64,000 bases of DNA from Leptolyngbya ohadii IS1 (GCF_002215035.1 NZ_NKFP01000006.1:2058530-2122529); one strand, 5' to 3'; numbered from the stretch's first letter, positions 7,677-17,688 are shown. A program made the numbers and translations. The notes: generated from the letters alone by a model not told the origin.

Positions 7677-9464
7677 CTATACTTTCGGTTTGACTGTCGT
7701 GGCAATGTGCAGTTCCTTAAGCTGCTTGACATCGACCTCGGAAGGGGCGTTGGTGAGCAGACATTTTGCCTGCTGAGTTTTCGGGAATGCCATTACATCA
7801 CGAATCGACTCTTCACCCGCCAGCAGCATCACCAGACGATCGATCCCATAGGCGATCCCGCCGTGAGGAGGTGTGCCGTACTCGAATGCTTCCAGCAAAA
7901 AGCCGAACTTTTCGTGTGCTTCTTCGGTGGATAAGCCGATCGTCTCAAATACCTGCTGCTGCAAGTCGGGCTGATAGATTCGCAGACTGCCGCCGCCGAC
8001 TTCAAAGCCGTTGAACACCAGATCGTAAGCCTGGGCGCGGGCGGTTTTCAGGTCGTGAGCATCCTCCGGGAAAGGGGCAGTAAAGGGGTGGTGCAGTGCC
8101 TCCAGGCGATTTTCGTCTGCGTTCCACTCGAACATGGGGAAGTCGGTAATCCAGAGCAGGTTAATCTTTTCCGGATCGACCAAATTCAGTTCGCGGACAG
8201 TCACCTGACGCAGGCGATCGAGGGTTTTGTTAACCGTGGGCGCGTCTCCGGCTCCAAATAGCAGCAGATGTCCGGGCTGTGCCCCGGTGCGCTTCAGGAG
8301 TTCCGTTTTTTGCTCCTCGGTGAGGTTGTCTTTGATTGCGCCGATCGTGTCAATTTCGCCGCCGTCTCGCACTCGCACGTAAGCCAGACCTTTTGCACCC
8401 ATGCTGGTGGCTTCGTTGAACAGATCGCCGCCCGGCTTAATTCGCACGTTTGAGAAGGCATCGTTGCCGCCCGGAATCGGCAGAACTTTGACAATGCCGC
8501 CGCTTGCCACTGCGCCAGAGAAGACCTTAAAGCCTGAATCTTTCATCAGGTCGGACACATCCACCAGTTCCAGTCCGTAGCGCGTATCGGGTTTGTCGCA
8601 GCCGTAGCGATCCATTGCCTCCTGGTAAGTCAGCCGGGGGAAGGGGCGGGATAGCTCAATGCCTTTCACTTGCTTGAAGATCGCACAAACCATCTTTTCG
8701 TTGAGTTCCAGGATTTCCTCCTGGTTCATAAAGCTCATTTCCATGTCGAGCTGGGTAAACTCTGGCTGACGGTCTGCCCGCAAATCCTCGTCGCGGAAGC
8801 ATCGGGCAACTTGATAGTAGCGATCGAGTCCCGATACCATCAAAAGCTGCTTGAAGAGCTGGGGCGACTGGGGCAACGCAAAAAACTCGCCGGGATTCAC
8901 TCGGCTGGGCACAAGATAATCCCTTGCGCCTTCGGGGGTCGATCGCGTCAGGATAGGGGTTTCGACTTCGATAAAGCCTTCTGCATCTTCTAGATAGCGA
9001 CGAACGGCTTTGATAATTTGGTGACGGAGCTGGATATTCCGGCTCATGCGCTCTCGCCGCAGGTCAAGATAGCGGTACTTCAGGCGCAGATCTTCCCGCA
9101 CCGATTCCTGCTCAGCCATAGATACCTGGAAGGGTAGCTGCTTGCGAACCGGGCTGATGAGTTCAATTTGATCGGCGTAGATTTCAACCTCACCCGTAGG
9201 AAGGCGAGGATTCAGGGATTCTGGCGGACGCTGGCTGACCCGCCCCGTGACTTTTACAACGTACTCATTCCGCAAATCGTCTGCTGTCTTGTAGGATTCC
9301 GGCGTGCGTTCCGGGTCGCTCACAATCTGGGCGATACCTGTGCGATCGCGCAAATCCACGAAAATTACGCCCCCATGATCGCGGCGACGATCGACCCATC
9401 CAAACAGGGTGACTGTCTCTCCTACGTTTCCGGCTCGAAGCTCTCCGCAATAATGAGTCCGCAT
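7677..9464 (-). CDS. aspS: Aspartyl-tRNA synthetase
   Basis: This class II aminoacyl-tRNA synthetase charges tRNA-Asp. The 595-residue length is that of the bacterial type. Residues 1-110 form the OB-fold anticodon domain ([20 protein letters not shown]). Motif 1 is around [20 protein letters not shown]. Motif 2 is [23 protein letters not shown] insertion domain occupies about 290-420. Motif 3 is [11 protein letters not shown]. Lacking an Asn-specific context, it may be the non-discriminating form used with GatCAB, which is inferred only. It is transcribed alone. Confidence 0.97.
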   Translation of the reverse strand: MRTHYCGELRAGNVGETVTLFGWVDRRRDHGGVIFVDLRDRTGIAQIVSDPERTPESYKTADDLRNEYVVKVTGRVSQRPPESLNPRLPTGEVEIYADQIELISPVRKQLPFQVSMAEQESVREDLRLKYRYLDLRRERMSRNIQLRHQIIKAVRRYLEDAEGFIEVETPILTRSTPEGARDYLVPSRVNPGEFFALPQSPQLFKQLLMVSGLDRYYQVARCFRDEDLRADRQPEFTQLDMEMSFMNQEEILELNEKMVCAIFKQVKGIELSRPFPRLTYQEAMDRYGCDKPDTRYGLELVDVSDLMKDSGFKVFSGAVASGGIVKVLPIPGGNDAFSNVRIKPGGDLFNEATSMGAKGLAYVRVRDGGEIDTIGAIKDNLTEEQKTELLKRTGAQPGHLLLFGAGDAPTVNKTLDRLRQVTVRELNLVDPEKINLLWITDFPMFEWNADENRLEALHHPFTAPFPEDAHDLKTARAQAYDLVFNGFEVGGGSLRIYQPDLQQQVFETIGLSTEEAHEKFGFLLEAFEYGTPPHGGIAYGIDRLVMLLAGEESIRDVMAFPKTQQAKCLLTNAPSEVDVKQLKELHIATTVKPKV

Positions 9465-9823
9465 GGCTGGTCTGAAATGGCTCGGTACAAATACAATAAA
9501 ACTTTTCCATTATCCTGCATTCCGGCGCGTCTGTACCGCAGGGAATATCTTTCGAGCGAAGAAGTTTCAAACGTTCCCCCATTCCCAGGTTTTTACTCTG
9601 TTTTTATTCTGTCAAAGGCGATACGGGACTACTTCCAAAGTAGGACGCTTCAGCTTGGCAGGCTTCTTAGGATCGGGGCGTAATGGCTTTGGGCAATTCA
9701 CGGCATCTACGGAAGCATCGACTTCATCCGCTTCGTCGTGGGCTGAGTTTGTCCTGAAGCGTTGTCCTGATTTCTTATCCCCGATTCTTGAGCAGAACAT
9801 CCTGAGTAAGACAGTAAAACATT
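9465..9823. other. Intergenic region aspS / SRPBCC gene
   Basis: This 359-bp region lies between divergent genes and should carry both promoters. Overlapping open frames on both strands have no recognisable features and are taken as chance. No hairpin repeat or binding box was recognised. Confidence 0.5.
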
Positions 9824-10318
9824 ATGACTTCTAGCAATCCTCGCACCGTTCGCACCACCGAATTTGAGCAATCTAAGACGATCGCTGCTCCTGCCGATGA
9901 TGTGTTTGACTTCATGGCAGATGTGAGCAACCTGCCCAAGTATCTGCCCACGGTTCGCAGTGCCCAACCCCAGCAAGGCGAGCGAGTTCGCACCCAGGGA
10001 CAGGCAGGCGGACATTCCTATGATTCCGATGGGCATTTTCGCGTCGATCGCCTCACGAAGCGAATTGAGTGGGGTTCGGATGGCGAGAACGACTACGGCG
10101 GCTGGATGGAAGTAGACGGAGACAGCGAACAGGCAAAAGTTACTGTTCACATTCACTACGCACCACCCGCAGAGATGGCACAAAAGATGGGCGAGCAATC
10201 TCCCGAAGGCACATTTGAATCTTCCATTAATGAAGGAATTGGGAAAGCTCTGGATTCAATTAAGAACATCTGTGAGGGAAAGGGCGGCAAAGAAGAGATT
10301 GAAGCGAATCGGCAATAG
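9824..10318 (+). CDS. SRPBCC (START/Bet v1-like) family protein
   Basis: The 164-residue protein opens with the pattern typical of polyketide-cyclase/dehydrase-type SRPBCC proteins: a strand with EFEQSKTIAAPADDVFDFMA followed by VSNLPKYLPTV. The middle alternates strands, and a C-terminal helix (SSINEGIGKALDSIKNI) closes the ligand cavity. The fold binds hydrophobic ligands; the ligand is unknown here. The last 15 residues are charged and probably disordered. The ribosome-binding site is weak. It is a lone gene. Confidence 0.75.
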   Translation: MTSSNPRTVRTTEFEQSKTIAAPADDVFDFMADVSNLPKYLPTVRSAQPQQGERVRTQGQAGGHSYDSDGHFRVDRLTKRIEWGSDGENDYGGWMEVDGDSEQAKVTVHIHYAPPAEMAQKMGEQSPEGTFESSINEGIGKALDSIKNICEGKGGKEEIEANRQ

Positions 10319-10631
10319 TTTCAGTACTTGCTAGAGAAGCTTTTGTATATCAGTTTGGGAATGGATGGACAATGGCGATTGGTTTTTCAGACGAATGGAT
10401 ATAAGTGCCATTTTCTAGGGGTTATGTTACTTGACTTCAGTCAATGTCGTGGCTCGAAAGTCCCCCACTTGTGGGGGATGTAGGGGGCAATGCAGGATTT
10501 AGAGGGTCATGCGGATTTCTTGCAGCTAATCACGCACCTTTCATTTCCCCAACCCATCAGAAAAACGATCGTCTTCCCCCAAATTTATCAGGACAGCTTT
10601 AGACCAATTGACCAGAAAAAGGAGACTCATC
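10319..10631. other. Intergenic region SRPBCC gene / PfpI gene
   Basis: This 313-bp stretch without a gene contains one copy of the GC-rich palindrome family (10456-10500) and the ribosome-binding site of the PfpI gene. Nothing else was recognised. Confidence 0.6.
10456..10500 (+). repeat. GC-rich palindromic repeat, copy 1 (intergenic)
   Basis: Consensus of four copies: AAGTCCCCCA, a 4-6 nt loop, TGGGGGATTT, then AGGGGGC and RATGCAGG. This copy is intergenic. The others, at 38540-38581, 51275-51316 and 51390-51430, lie inside genes. Confidence 0.8.
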
Positions 10632-11195
10632 ATGACACAGTTATCAAATTTGCGCGTTGCTGTAATTGCAGGCGACGGCTTTGAAGAAGTAGAACTCACA
10701 GAACCCGCTAAAGCTCTCAAAGAAGCCGGGGCAACGGTTGAGATTATTTCTACCAAATCGGGAGAAATTCAGGCATTCCGTCACCACGATAAAAGCATTA
10801 CCGTTCCGGTCGATCGCACGATCGATTCTGTGAAGCCTGATGACTATGATGCCGTTGTTCTGCCGGGCGGCGCACTGAACGCGGACACCTTGCGAGTGGA
10901 ACCGAAAATTAAATCCTTCCTGCAAAGTATCCAGAATGCGGGTAAGCCGATCGCTTCAATTTGCCATGCACCTTGGGAACTGATCTCTGCCGATCTGGTG
11001 AAAGGTCGGAAGCTGACGAGCTATAAAACGATTCAGGATGATATCCGCAATGCAGGCGGAGAATGGGTCGATCAGGAAGTCGTGGTCGATCGCAATTGGG
11101 TTACGAGCCGTCAACCGGATGATATTCCGGCGTTTAACCGGGAGACGATCGCGCTATTTGCCCGGTTTGCCCCAACTGCATCAGGTTCTCGATAG
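10632..11195 (+). CDS. DJ-1/PfpI family protein (type 1 glutamine amidotransferase-like)
   Basis: The 187-residue protein has the PfpI-like fold. The glutamate of GDGFEEVELTEP lies near residue 19, and the nucleophile cysteine is in ASICHAPWEL, followed directly by histidine as in PfpI. Members act as glyoxalase/deglycase-like stress proteins or cysteine peptidases; which applies cannot be told. The ATG at 10632 has an AAAAAGGAG ribosome-binding site. An upstream in-frame TTG at 10608 would overlap that site and is rejected. It is a lone gene, followed by a hairpin. Confidence 0.88.
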   Translation: MTQLSNLRVAVIAGDGFEEVELTEPAKALKEAGATVEIISTKSGEIQAFRHHDKSITVPVDRTIDSVKPDDYDAVVLPGGALNADTLRVEPKIKSFLQSIQNAGKPIASICHAPWELISADLVKGRKLTSYKTIQDDIRNAGGEWVDQEVVVDRNWVTSRQPDDIPAFNRETIALFARFAPTASGSR

Positions 11196-11236
11196 TCTTG
11201 AAGCAGATCACTCGATAGCGTTAGGTTAAACACCCC

Positions 11237-11264
11237 GTAGGGCAGTTTTGAAACCTGCCCTTAC
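11237..11264. repeat. Hairpin after the PfpI gene
   Basis: GTAGGGCAG pairs with CTGCCCTTAC (one bulge) around a TTTTGAAAC loop, between convergent genes. There is no T run, so termination is uncertain. It resembles short palindromes that are common in cyanobacterial spacers. Confidence 0.5.
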
Positions 11265-11351
11265 AAGATTCATCCTTACAAAGGGTTGATTTTTACGGAA
11301 AATATTTCCAATCTATTTGCGATCGCGTCTACAAATTTTTCAGAGAAACCT

Positions 11352-12173
11352 CTACAAAATCTTCTCTAGACCGTAAACTAACTGCTTCAGCTGAATCACC
11401 TTCCGAATCGACAGCAATACCCCCGGCATATAGCAGGCGCGATCGCTCGTATCGTGACGCAGGGTATAAATTTGCCCCGGTGCGCCAAAGATGACTTCCT
11501 GGTGGGCGATCAGTCCGGGGAGGCGAACGCTGTGAATTCGGATGCCCGACTCGGTTTCTGAGCCTCTGGCTCCCGCAAGTTTTTCGGTTTCCTGGACGCT
11601 GGGCGGGTTGAAGGGCTTGCCAAATTCTTCTAGGAGCTGGGCGGTTTGGATGGCGGTGCCGCTGGGTGCGTCGGCTTTCTGGTTGTGGTGCAGTTCGATA
11701 ATTTCGACGTGATCGAAATACTGCGATGCCTGGATTGCCGCCTGCTGAAGCAGCACCATGCCGATCGAAAAATTAGGAATAATCAGACAGCCCGTACTGG
11801 CTTTGTCGGCAAATTCACTCAGTTCCTCGATTTGCTCCTCGCTCAGTCCAGTTGTGCCTACCACAGGACGAACTCCGTAGGCGATCGCGGCTCTCACGTT
11901 GTCGTACACGGAATCCGGGTGGGTAAAGTCCACCATCACTGCAAGCTCTTTTTCCTGACTCGCCATTGCCAGGGTTGCTTCCATATCCTTCAGGACAGGC
12001 ACTTCTAGCGCACCACAGCCCACAATCTCGCCGATATCCTGCCCCATGACTGCCGGATTGCGATCGATCGCGCCCACCAGCGTCATATCTGGGGCTTCGG
12101 CGATCGCCCTGATCACTTCCCGACCCATTTTGCCTGCTGCACCGTTCACCACGACCGGAATTTGCCCTGCCAT
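11352..12173 (-). CDS. dapB: 4-hydroxy-tetrahydrodipicolinate reductase
   Basis: This is a NAD(P)H-dependent step of the lysine/diaminopimelate pathway. The product is 273 residues. The nucleotide-binding motif [13 protein letters not shown] is at the N-terminus. The catalytic signature [15 protein letters not shown] carries the His-His pair and the lysine. The ATG at 12173 is preferred over a TTG 18 bp upstream because AAGGGA stands just before it. The pathway end, lysA, is also in this window at 51886. It lies upstream of, and in the same direction as, no other gene; cysC is next on the same strand with a 91-bp gap. Confidence 0.96.
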   Translation of the reverse strand: MAGQIPVVVNGAAGKMGREVIRAIAEAPDMTLVGAIDRNPAVMGQDIGEIVGCGALEVPVLKDMEATLAMASQEKELAVMVDFTHPDSVYDNVRAAIAYGVRPVVGTTGLSEEQIEELSEFADKASTGCLIIPNFSIGMVLLQQAAIQASQYFDHVEIIELHHNQKADAPSGTAIQTAQLLEEFGKPFNPPSVQETEKLAGARGSETESGIRIHSVRLPGLIAHQEVIFGAPGQIYTLRHDTSDRACYMPGVLLSIRKVIQLKQLVYGLEKIL

Positions 12174-12264
12174 ACGTTCCCTTTGATTCAAGACCTAATG
12201 TGACAAGGGCAATTTTAAAGCATTGCGTTAGATCGGGAAGGATTGGGAACTTCAGGATCGGGAA

Positions 12265-12822
12265 TTAAATGAAAAACTCGACGTGAGGCTTGGGCGGAAT
12301 ATAGTCCTGTTCTTCCAGAATCGCGAGAATCTTGGCAAGGCTCTCGTCGGGCGTTTCGCGATCGGTGTAACAGGTAATATCGGGATGAATTGGCTCCTCG
12401 TAGGGATCATCAATTCCCGTAAAGGCAAGTAGTTCGCCCACCCGCGCCATTGCGTAAAGTCCTTTGGCATCCCTCGCTTCACAGACTTCCAGCGGCGCAT
12501 TCACATAGACTTCAATGAAATTCTCGATCGATTGCCGCATCTCTTCACGGGCTTCGCGGTAGGGGCTAATCGCTGCGACGATCGCAATCACGCCATTCCG
12601 ACTCAGCAAGTTCGCGACAAAGGCAATCCGCCGCATATTCGTCGTGCGGTCTTCCCGGCTGTAGCCCAACCCTTTGGAAAGGCTGGTTCTAACAATATCG
12701 CCATCCAAAACTTCTACGAGACAGGCACGGCGCTTCAGTTCGCGCTCCAGCCCCTTTGAGAGGGTGGTTTTACCTGCTGCGCTCAGTCCGGTCAGCCACA
12801 GAACCAATCCTTTCCGTTCCAT
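12265..12822 (-). CDS. cysC: Adenylyl-sulfate kinase
   Basis: This kinase phosphorylates adenosine 5'-phosphosulfate to PAPS in sulfate assimilation. The 185-residue protein has the P-loop [13 protein letters not shown], with Ala where most have Gly in SGAGKT. It also carries the family signatures [21 protein letters not shown] and [19 protein letters not shown]. The ATG at 12822 has a GGGAAGGA ribosome-binding site 4 nt upstream; an ATG ten codons earlier has none. It is a single-domain enzyme, not fused to ATP sulfurylase. Confidence 0.95.
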   Translation of the reverse strand: MERKGLVLWLTGLSAAGKTTLSKGLERELKRRACLVEVLDGDIVRTSLSKGLGYSREDRTTNMRRIAFVANLLSRNGVIAIVAAISPYREAREEMRQSIENFIEVYVNAPLEVCEARDAKGLYAMARVGELLAFTGIDDPYEEPIHPDITCYTDRETPDESLAKILAILEEQDYIPPKPHVEFFI

Positions 12823-13128
12823 TGTTCCTTCCCTCAGAATCTCATTCGGCAAATCTCATCCAGCAAAATCTCATCCAGGAAATACAATTCCTTTTGCGAT
12901 CGAGCGTTCCGATAATGGAGAAGACCTGTTTTTCAGCAAGATGGTTTCAACTCTATCCCATCTAATTCTGAAGCTACTGCCAACTCTATCGAAAGACAAA
13001 GTACAGGTCAGGATTTTCTCACAGTTAACACTCGATCGCAGAAAAAACGGTTTTACTGAAAGGCATGATCCGCTGGAGAAAGCACCGTCAAAACACAGGA
13101 TGAGCCGAGGGAAATGTGTAGCCTACGC
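12823..13128. other. Intergenic region cysC / unknown 135-aa gene
   Basis: About 300 bp without a supported gene. It should contain the cysC promoter. Near-repeats of CATCCAGCAAAATCTCATCC occur just upstream of cysC. Nothing else was recognised. Confidence 0.45.
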
Positions 13129-13536
13129 TTAGGTCTGATGCTGAATCAGCCGCCGCAGCCAGCCACCTATACCTCCTTTTGTAGCGTGTTGCTCCTGATG
13201 TAACGGACGTTTTGCCGGAAATTCCCCCTTATCAGGCGGGGAATCTTTAATCTGAGGTTTCAGGGAATACTGGGTGTAATACTCCGCTTTGGGGTCGCGT
13301 GAATGTTCTGTTGAATGTTTTGTTGATGTTCGATCGGATGAACGATCGTTAAAACGGTCATTAGATGAATCGATCGCTTTTCGCGAATTGCGATCATTGC
13401 GTTCATGACGAGTACTTGCAACTTCGGCGACTCCCAAAGTCGCGCCATAGGTCAGTAGGGATAGCATAAGAAATGTTTTCCATCTCAGTTCGTTAAGGGT
13501 AAGTGAGCAAATTTCTCGACACAAATTTGCCGCCAT
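13129..13536 (-). CDS. Hypothetical protein, probably exported, low complexity
   Basis: The family is not recognised. The 135-residue product has a hydrophobic N-terminal segment (TFLMLSLLTYGATLGVA, about residues 20-36) that could be a signal or anchor. A very polar stretch rich in Arg, Asp, Ser and His follows (RHERNDRNSRKAIDSSNDRF and onward), and the end is basic with GGIGGWLRRLIQHQT. The central part comes from DNA rich in CGATCG motifs, which could inflate an open frame. The frame is long relative to the flanking spacers, so I keep it as a probable gene of unknown role. Confidence 0.45.
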   Translation of the reverse strand: MAANLCREICSLTLNELRWKTFLMLSLLTYGATLGVAEVASTRHERNDRNSRKAIDSSNDRFNDRSSDRTSTKHSTEHSRDPKAEYYTQYSLKPQIKDSPPDKGEFPAKRPLHQEQHATKGGIGGWLRRLIQHQT

Positions 13537-13656
13537 TACTGGCTAAATTCATTTTAGCTTGTCGGAAGGAATCCAATCTTCGCCTAGATGGCTCATGCGA
13601 TCGCTCTAGCCAAACCTACCTCTACCCCGATGCCAATCAACCAGGATGGAGATGTG

Positions 13657-14058
13657 CTATCCGTTAACCTGTTCTGCGATCCAGTTCAGGTAAGGTTCAG
13701 AGCCACGGACGATCGGCAGCGCAACAATTTCCGGAACTTCGTAGGAATGAAGTTCGCGAATTTTAGCCTCCAGCCGATCGAACTGACGCAAATCGGTTTT
13801 AATCACAAGCTGCCATTCCGGGTCGCGATGCACTTCCCCCTTCCAGGTGTAGATCGATCGAATGGGAATTAGGTTCACACAGGCTGCCAGATGTGCCTCG
13901 ACCAGCTGGGCGGCGATCGTTTCTGCTTCCGTTTCAGAGCCAGCCGTGACGAGAACAATCCCGTAATGCGTGCCGTAATTTGGGGCGTGATCCGTGCTGT
14001 TCCCGTTGTCATCAGCAGATTGGGGGTGCTGACCGTGATCCTGCGGAATTTCAGTCAT
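13657..14058 (-). CDS. cutA: Divalent-cation tolerance protein CutA
   Basis: This is a small trimeric CutA1 protein related in fold to PII. The core runs from GIVLVTAGSETEAETIA through HLAACVNLIPIRSIYTWKGEV to SYEVPEIVALPI, with the usual Trp-Lys-Gly and Glu residues. An N-terminal extension of about 30 polar residues (His, Asp, Asn) is longer than in most family members and may be a low-complexity tail or a too-early start. The family was named for copper tolerance, but its biochemical role is not settled. Confidence 0.92.
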   Translation of the reverse strand: MTEIPQDHGQHPQSADDNGNSTDHAPNYGTHYGIVLVTAGSETEAETIAAQLVEAHLAACVNLIPIRSIYTWKGEVHRDPEWQLVIKTDLRQFDRLEAKIRELHSYEVPEIVALPIVRGSEPYLNWIAEQVNG

Positions 14059-14154
14059 GGGCTGGCTTTTCCTGTTACTCCCGATATCGTCCTGGGCAAG
14101 TTAAACAAAGCTTCCCTTCTATGAATTAAACACTGATTCTAAGGCAGCATCACC

Positions 14155-14352
14155 ATGGCAAATCCGAAGCCCGTCCAAACTCCCGAATTTCTCGCACAGC
14201 AAAAGCCCAAGTATGGTGAGAAGCCTCTGGGCAATACAATCGCCGTTCGATTTTCTGCCGAAGTCGATTCCATTCTGCGCCAGCGGAACGATCGCCAGCA
14301 GTTGATTCGCGCCGCCGTTGAAACCTATCTGCGGGAGAAGGGGATACTGTGA
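14155..14352 (+). CDS. Small conserved protein, ribbon-helix-helix-like
   Basis: The 65-residue protein has a flexible start (PKPVQTPEFLAQQKPKYGEK). A strand-helix-helix pattern follows in NTIAVRFSAEVDSILRQ and RQQLIRAAVETYLREKG. That pattern resembles the short ribbon-helix-helix DNA-binding proteins often paired with toxins, but no toxin gene is adjacent. The next gene, 56 bp downstream, encodes a membrane protein. The function is unknown. Confidence 0.65.
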   Translation: MANPKPVQTPEFLAQQKPKYGEKPLGNTIAVRFSAEVDSILRQRNDRQQLIRAAVETYLREKGIL

Positions 14353-14408
14353 GATTTATTGGATAATCGGAGAGAACTATTCTCCGATCGATCCGTTTAA
14401 CTAAATCC

Positions 14409-15074
14409 ATGATACAAGTTGCGCTCTGGCTGCTCTGGGCTGGCTTTATCCTCTATGCGTTTCTGTTCGCACCGCCGGATCAGCCCGATACCCTGAACCT
14501 GATCAAAGACCTCTCAACGGGCAACTGGGACGGTATTAATCCGGCGATCGTTGCGCTGTTCAACATTATGGGCGTGCTGCCGATGCTCTATGCTTCGGTG
14601 CTGTTTCTGGACGGTCGCGGACAAAAGGTTCCGGCGTGGCTGTTTACCTCTGCGTCCTTTGGCGTGGGAGCCTTTGCAATTCTGCCCTATCTGGCACTGC
14701 GGCGCTTGAATCCAACCTTTGAAGGACAAAAAAACTGGCTGCTGAAGCTGCTGGACTCTCGCATTACGGGAGCGTTTATTGCGCTGGGGGCGATCGGGTT
14801 ACTGGTCTACGGCATAACCGCAGGGGATTGGAGCAATTTCGCGCAGCAGTGGCAAACGAGCCGCTTTATTCACGTCATGAGTCTCGATTTTTGTATGCTC
14901 TGCCTGCTGTTCCCGATTCTCCTGCCCGATGACATGGCACGACGCGGCTTGACGGATTCGCGAATCTTCTGGGCAGTAACGCTGATTCCGCTGCTGGGTC
15001 CGCTGGCATACATTACGCTACGCCCACCAATTCGGGAAGAGAAGACAAGTAATCGGACAGTGATGCAGGCGTAG
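14409..15074 (+). CDS. Conserved membrane protein of unknown function
   Basis: The 221-residue protein has about six hydrophobic segments: residues 3-20, 45-66, 75-95, 118-137, 155-170 and 185-202. It includes conserved-looking loop residues such as LFAPPDQPDT, LNPTFEGQ and LPDDMARRG. The short basic tail ends in NRTVMQA. I do not recognise the family. It follows the 65-residue gene in the same direction and may share its transcript. It converges with the lipase gene, with only 6 bp between stops. Confidence 0.75.
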   Translation: MIQVALWLLWAGFILYAFLFAPPDQPDTLNLIKDLSTGNWDGINPAIVALFNIMGVLPMLYASVLFLDGRGQKVPAWLFTSASFGVGAFAILPYLALRRLNPTFEGQKNWLLKLLDSRITGAFIALGAIGLLVYGITAGDWSNFAQQWQTSRFIHVMSLDFCMLCLLFPILLPDDMARRGLTDSRIFWAVTLIPLLGPLAYITLRPPIREEKTSNRTVMQA

Positions 15075-15080
15075 AAGATT

Positions 15081-16253
15081 TCACGAAGTCCCAGAAATCG
15101 GATACTGCGGAATCTCACTCGTTTCAACTGCGCGATTGATCGCCGTTTGATAAGTATCGACCACATGATTGGGCAGCAGATCGCCGTTTTGCGCCAGAAA
15201 AGACCATTCCTGTCCGATATGGAGATAAACGCCCAGCACGTTGGTTGGGGGCAGCAGGTTGATGGTGTCTGCCTGGTTAACGACTCGATAGCTGTTGGGA
15301 ATTAGCTCGTTGTGCAGTTTGGCAAAGGTGGGATCGCCGACGCGAGGACTGGCGTAGATGTAAAGCTGAAGCTGCGGTTTGATGGCGGGCACATTCAGGG
15401 CAATATCAAGGGATGCCAGGACTGCCAGGGCTGCACCTAAACTATGTCCAGAAACGTAGCAGGGCACCGTTGGGTTGAGCTGGGCAGCCACATCGCGCGG
15501 CAGAGGTTCCAGAATCGATCGATAGTTGTCCAGAAAGCCAGAGTGAATTTTGCCGCAGTCGATTTTAGAGGGCAAATTGGTGTAGTCTTCCTGAAATGCA
15601 GTGACGTTATTGACCCATTCCGCTCTAGTCTGAGAACCGCGAAACACGATCAGGCTATGCTTTTTGGAGATCAGGGCGAACCCGATATAGACTGGGACGC
15701 GCAGTGTAGCTCTCACCGCCTTTCGCACCGTATTCTGGATTGTATTTTCGGCGTTGTTGACCTCCTGTTCGATCGGGTCATCGCTGTTCGCCTGGGCATC
15801 GGTCGGCACGTCGAGGGCGATCGTCTCATTCACCAGCGCCTCCTTGCCGCGAAAGGTAGCAATCTGCTGATACTCATCGAGTTCGGAACGGTAGGCAGGC
15901 AGCGATCGAATCGAGCCGTCGTAGGTGGGATCAATTTTGCCGCGCAGATATTGCTGGGTTGCGATTTTGCTGCACAGGATCAGCCGTCTGGACATCTCGC
16001 GATCGTAGGGGACGAGAGGCGGCGTAAGTTTAACAGCAGCCTGGATTTGCTGCCCCTGGTAGATTTTGCGCGAATCCGATTCAAAGGCAGAAGCCAGGAG
16101 GGTATCAACGTTGCGCGGCTCATTTTTTAGGATGGCTTCCAGTTCTGCCTGCTGTCGCTGCTGTTGCTGCACCTGCCACTGCTCTGTGCCGATCGTCGCA
16201 CCGAGTCCGGCAGTTAAACCGCTGAGAAGAATGTGGCGTCGCTTAAATTTCAT
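15081..16253 (-). CDS. Class 3 lipase-family alpha/beta hydrolase
   Basis: This is a probable exported lipase/esterase. The serine elbow VSGHSLGAALA places the nucleophile at S271. An aspartate follows in YASPRVGDPTFAK, and a histidine in LLPNHVVDTY near the end completes the triad, all in the order of fungal-type Lipase_3 enzymes. The N-terminus MKFKRRHILLSGLTAGLGAT looks like a signal with twin basic residues, followed by a Gln-rich segment. The ATG at 16253 is chosen because the signal starts there; an in-frame TTG at 16295 directly follows the stop of the upstream gene. The two genes are probably cotranscribed. Confidence 0.85.
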   Translation of the reverse strand: MKFKRRHILLSGLTAGLGATIGTEQWQVQQQQRQQAELEAILKNEPRNVDTLLASAFESDSRKIYQGQQIQAAVKLTPPLVPYDREMSRRLILCSKIATQQYLRGKIDPTYDGSIRSLPAYRSELDEYQQIATFRGKEALVNETIALDVPTDAQANSDDPIEQEVNNAENTIQNTVRKAVRATLRVPVYIGFALISKKHSLIVFRGSQTRAEWVNNVTAFQEDYTNLPSKIDCGKIHSGFLDNYRSILEPLPRDVAAQLNPTVPCYVSGHSLGAALAVLASLDIALNVPAIKPQLQLYIYASPRVGDPTFAKLHNELIPNSYRVVNQADTINLLPPTNVLGVYLHIGQEWSFLAQNGDLLPNHVVDTYQTAINRAVETSEIPQYPISGTS

Positions 16254-16295
16254 CTGCTGCTTGCGGAAAGGGTTGGGGTCTGGGTCAAAGGTCAA

Positions 16296-16835
16296 TCAGG
16301 CGGGGTCGTTGGGCGGTTCGTCGTCTGCCTCTGGACTGCTAGCGTAATACTGATAGGTTGCCTGTCCCAGCGCCCAGGTGAGGGTAAACAGGGCAGCGGC
16401 AATACCCAATCCTCGCACCACCGGAACCACAACCCCGATCGCAAATAGAGTTGCCCACGCCAGAAGCGCCATCGTCAATCCGCCGATCGCCCCAAACAAA
16501 TTTCCTGCGATCGCAAATGCATCCTGTCCTTGCGGAAACCCCCACGCTTTGCCAATATCGCGCAGCATTTTTAGAATCAGCAGTCCCGCCAGGATAAACT
16601 TCACCGCCAAAATGCCCGGAATCGGAATCAGCCCCAGAATAGAAACGCCGATCGCATAGTCTAAAATGAGCTGCCGCAGCCGATATTCTCGCGATAAAGG
16701 GGAAATCTTTTGTCGGGAAGGCGGTCTGGTTCGGTGCTGGAACGGACGATTACTCCGAAGGGGAAACGGCTTCGCATCGGGTGGAGGGTTGGAATTTTCA
16801 GCGGGGGGTTCCATTGGAAACGTCGATCGGGACAT
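16296..16835 (-). CDS. Hypothetical membrane protein
   Basis: The 179-residue protein has a Pro/Arg-rich cytoplasmic N-terminus of about 50 residues. The hydrophobic region has about four segments (YAIGVSILGLIPIPGILAVK, FILAGLLILKML, AIAGNLFGAIGGLTMALLAW, GIGVVVPVVRGLGIAAALF) and ends in an acidic tail. The family is not recognised. It lies immediately upstream of the lipase, with stop and alternative start only bases apart, which suggests translational coupling. Confidence 0.65.
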   Translation of the reverse strand: MSRSTFPMEPPAENSNPPPDAKPFPLRSNRPFQHRTRPPSRQKISPLSREYRLRQLILDYAIGVSILGLIPIPGILAVKFILAGLLILKMLRDIGKAWGFPQGQDAFAIAGNLFGAIGGLTMALLAWATLFAIGVVVPVVRGLGIAAALFTLTWALGQATYQYYASSPEADDEPPNDPA

Positions 16836-16962
16836 CTACGCCCATTATGGAACCAGCATTTGTCAATTTAAAGGCATTACTTTGAACGCATCCATTTGAG
16901 CGTATCAATTTGAAGGCAATGTAAACTCTCTGAAGCCAGGATCGCAAGGATTCAACGAAACT

Positions 16963-17688
16963 TCAAACACTGTTCGTTGGTGCGGTCTTATTCACCTGCC
17001 CCGCTGACCCATCTGCTTCCTCCAGCTCGATTGCCTCAATACAATCCGGGTCGTCATTTTGCGGACGATTGACCTTGGTGCTGACGGGATAGCGAATAAA
17101 CGGACTGTCCTCATCGGGAAAGAGGAGATGTTGCAGGCGATCGGTTTCTTGAACCTGCGGATCGAGCCACAGATCGTAGTCTTCGGGCTGAAGGATCACA
17201 GGCATTCGATCGTGGATGGATTTCAGCAGATCGTTGGCGGCAGTCGTGACGATCGTACAGGATTCAATTTCTCCGTCGGCACTTTCCCAGTGTTCCCACA
17301 GTCCGGCAAAGGCAAAGGGCTGATGATCATTGCGGCAGAAGTAGTAGGGCTGCTTTTTGCGCTCCAATCGCTGCCACTCATAGAAACCATCTGCCGGAAT
17401 CAGACAGCGACGCCGCCGGAAGGCTGCCCGGAAGGAAGGTTTTTCGTGCAGCGTTTCTGCCCTGGCGTTAATCATCCGCGATCCAATTTCCGGATCTTTT
17501 GACCAGGAGGGAATCAGTCCCCAGTGCAGCAAATCCATTGCAGACCCTCCACTTGCCCGAACGACCGGGACAGGCTGGGTTGGCGCAATGTTGTAGCGCG
17601 GCGGCATCACCGGAATTTCGTCCTCATCCAGATCAAAGGCAGCAGCAAGGCGATCGACGGTTTGGGCAAGGCTGTAGCGTCCACACAT
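16963..17688 (-). CDS. SOS response-associated peptidase, SRAP/HMCES family
   Basis: The protein protects abasic sites in single-stranded DNA by forming a thiazolidine link through Cys2. The MCGRYSL start fixes the start codon, because the catalytic cysteine must be residue 2. The 241-residue protein shows the family motifs YNIAPTQPVPVV, NARAETLHEKPSFR, RRCLIPADGFYEW and the histidine of SIHDRMPVIL. The C-terminal 30 residues are less conserved. It is a single gene; no LexA box was recognised. Confidence 0.94.
   Translation of the reverse strand: MCGRYSLAQTVDRLAAAFDLDEDEIPVMPPRYNIAPTQPVPVVRASGGSAMDLLHWGLIPSWSKDPEIGSRMINARAETLHEKPSFRAAFRRRRCLIPADGFYEWQRLERKKQPYYFCRNDHQPFAFAGLWEHWESADGEIESCTIVTTAANDLLKSIHDRMPVILQPEDYDLWLDPQVQETDRLQHLLFPDEDSPFIRYPVSTKVNRPQNDDPDCIEAIELEEADGSAGQVNKTAPTNSV

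Noticed and set aside
9463..9834. Open frames on both strands between aspS and the SRPBCC gene
   Set aside because: Overlapping frames on opposite strands, without starts or motifs, are typical of a spacer.
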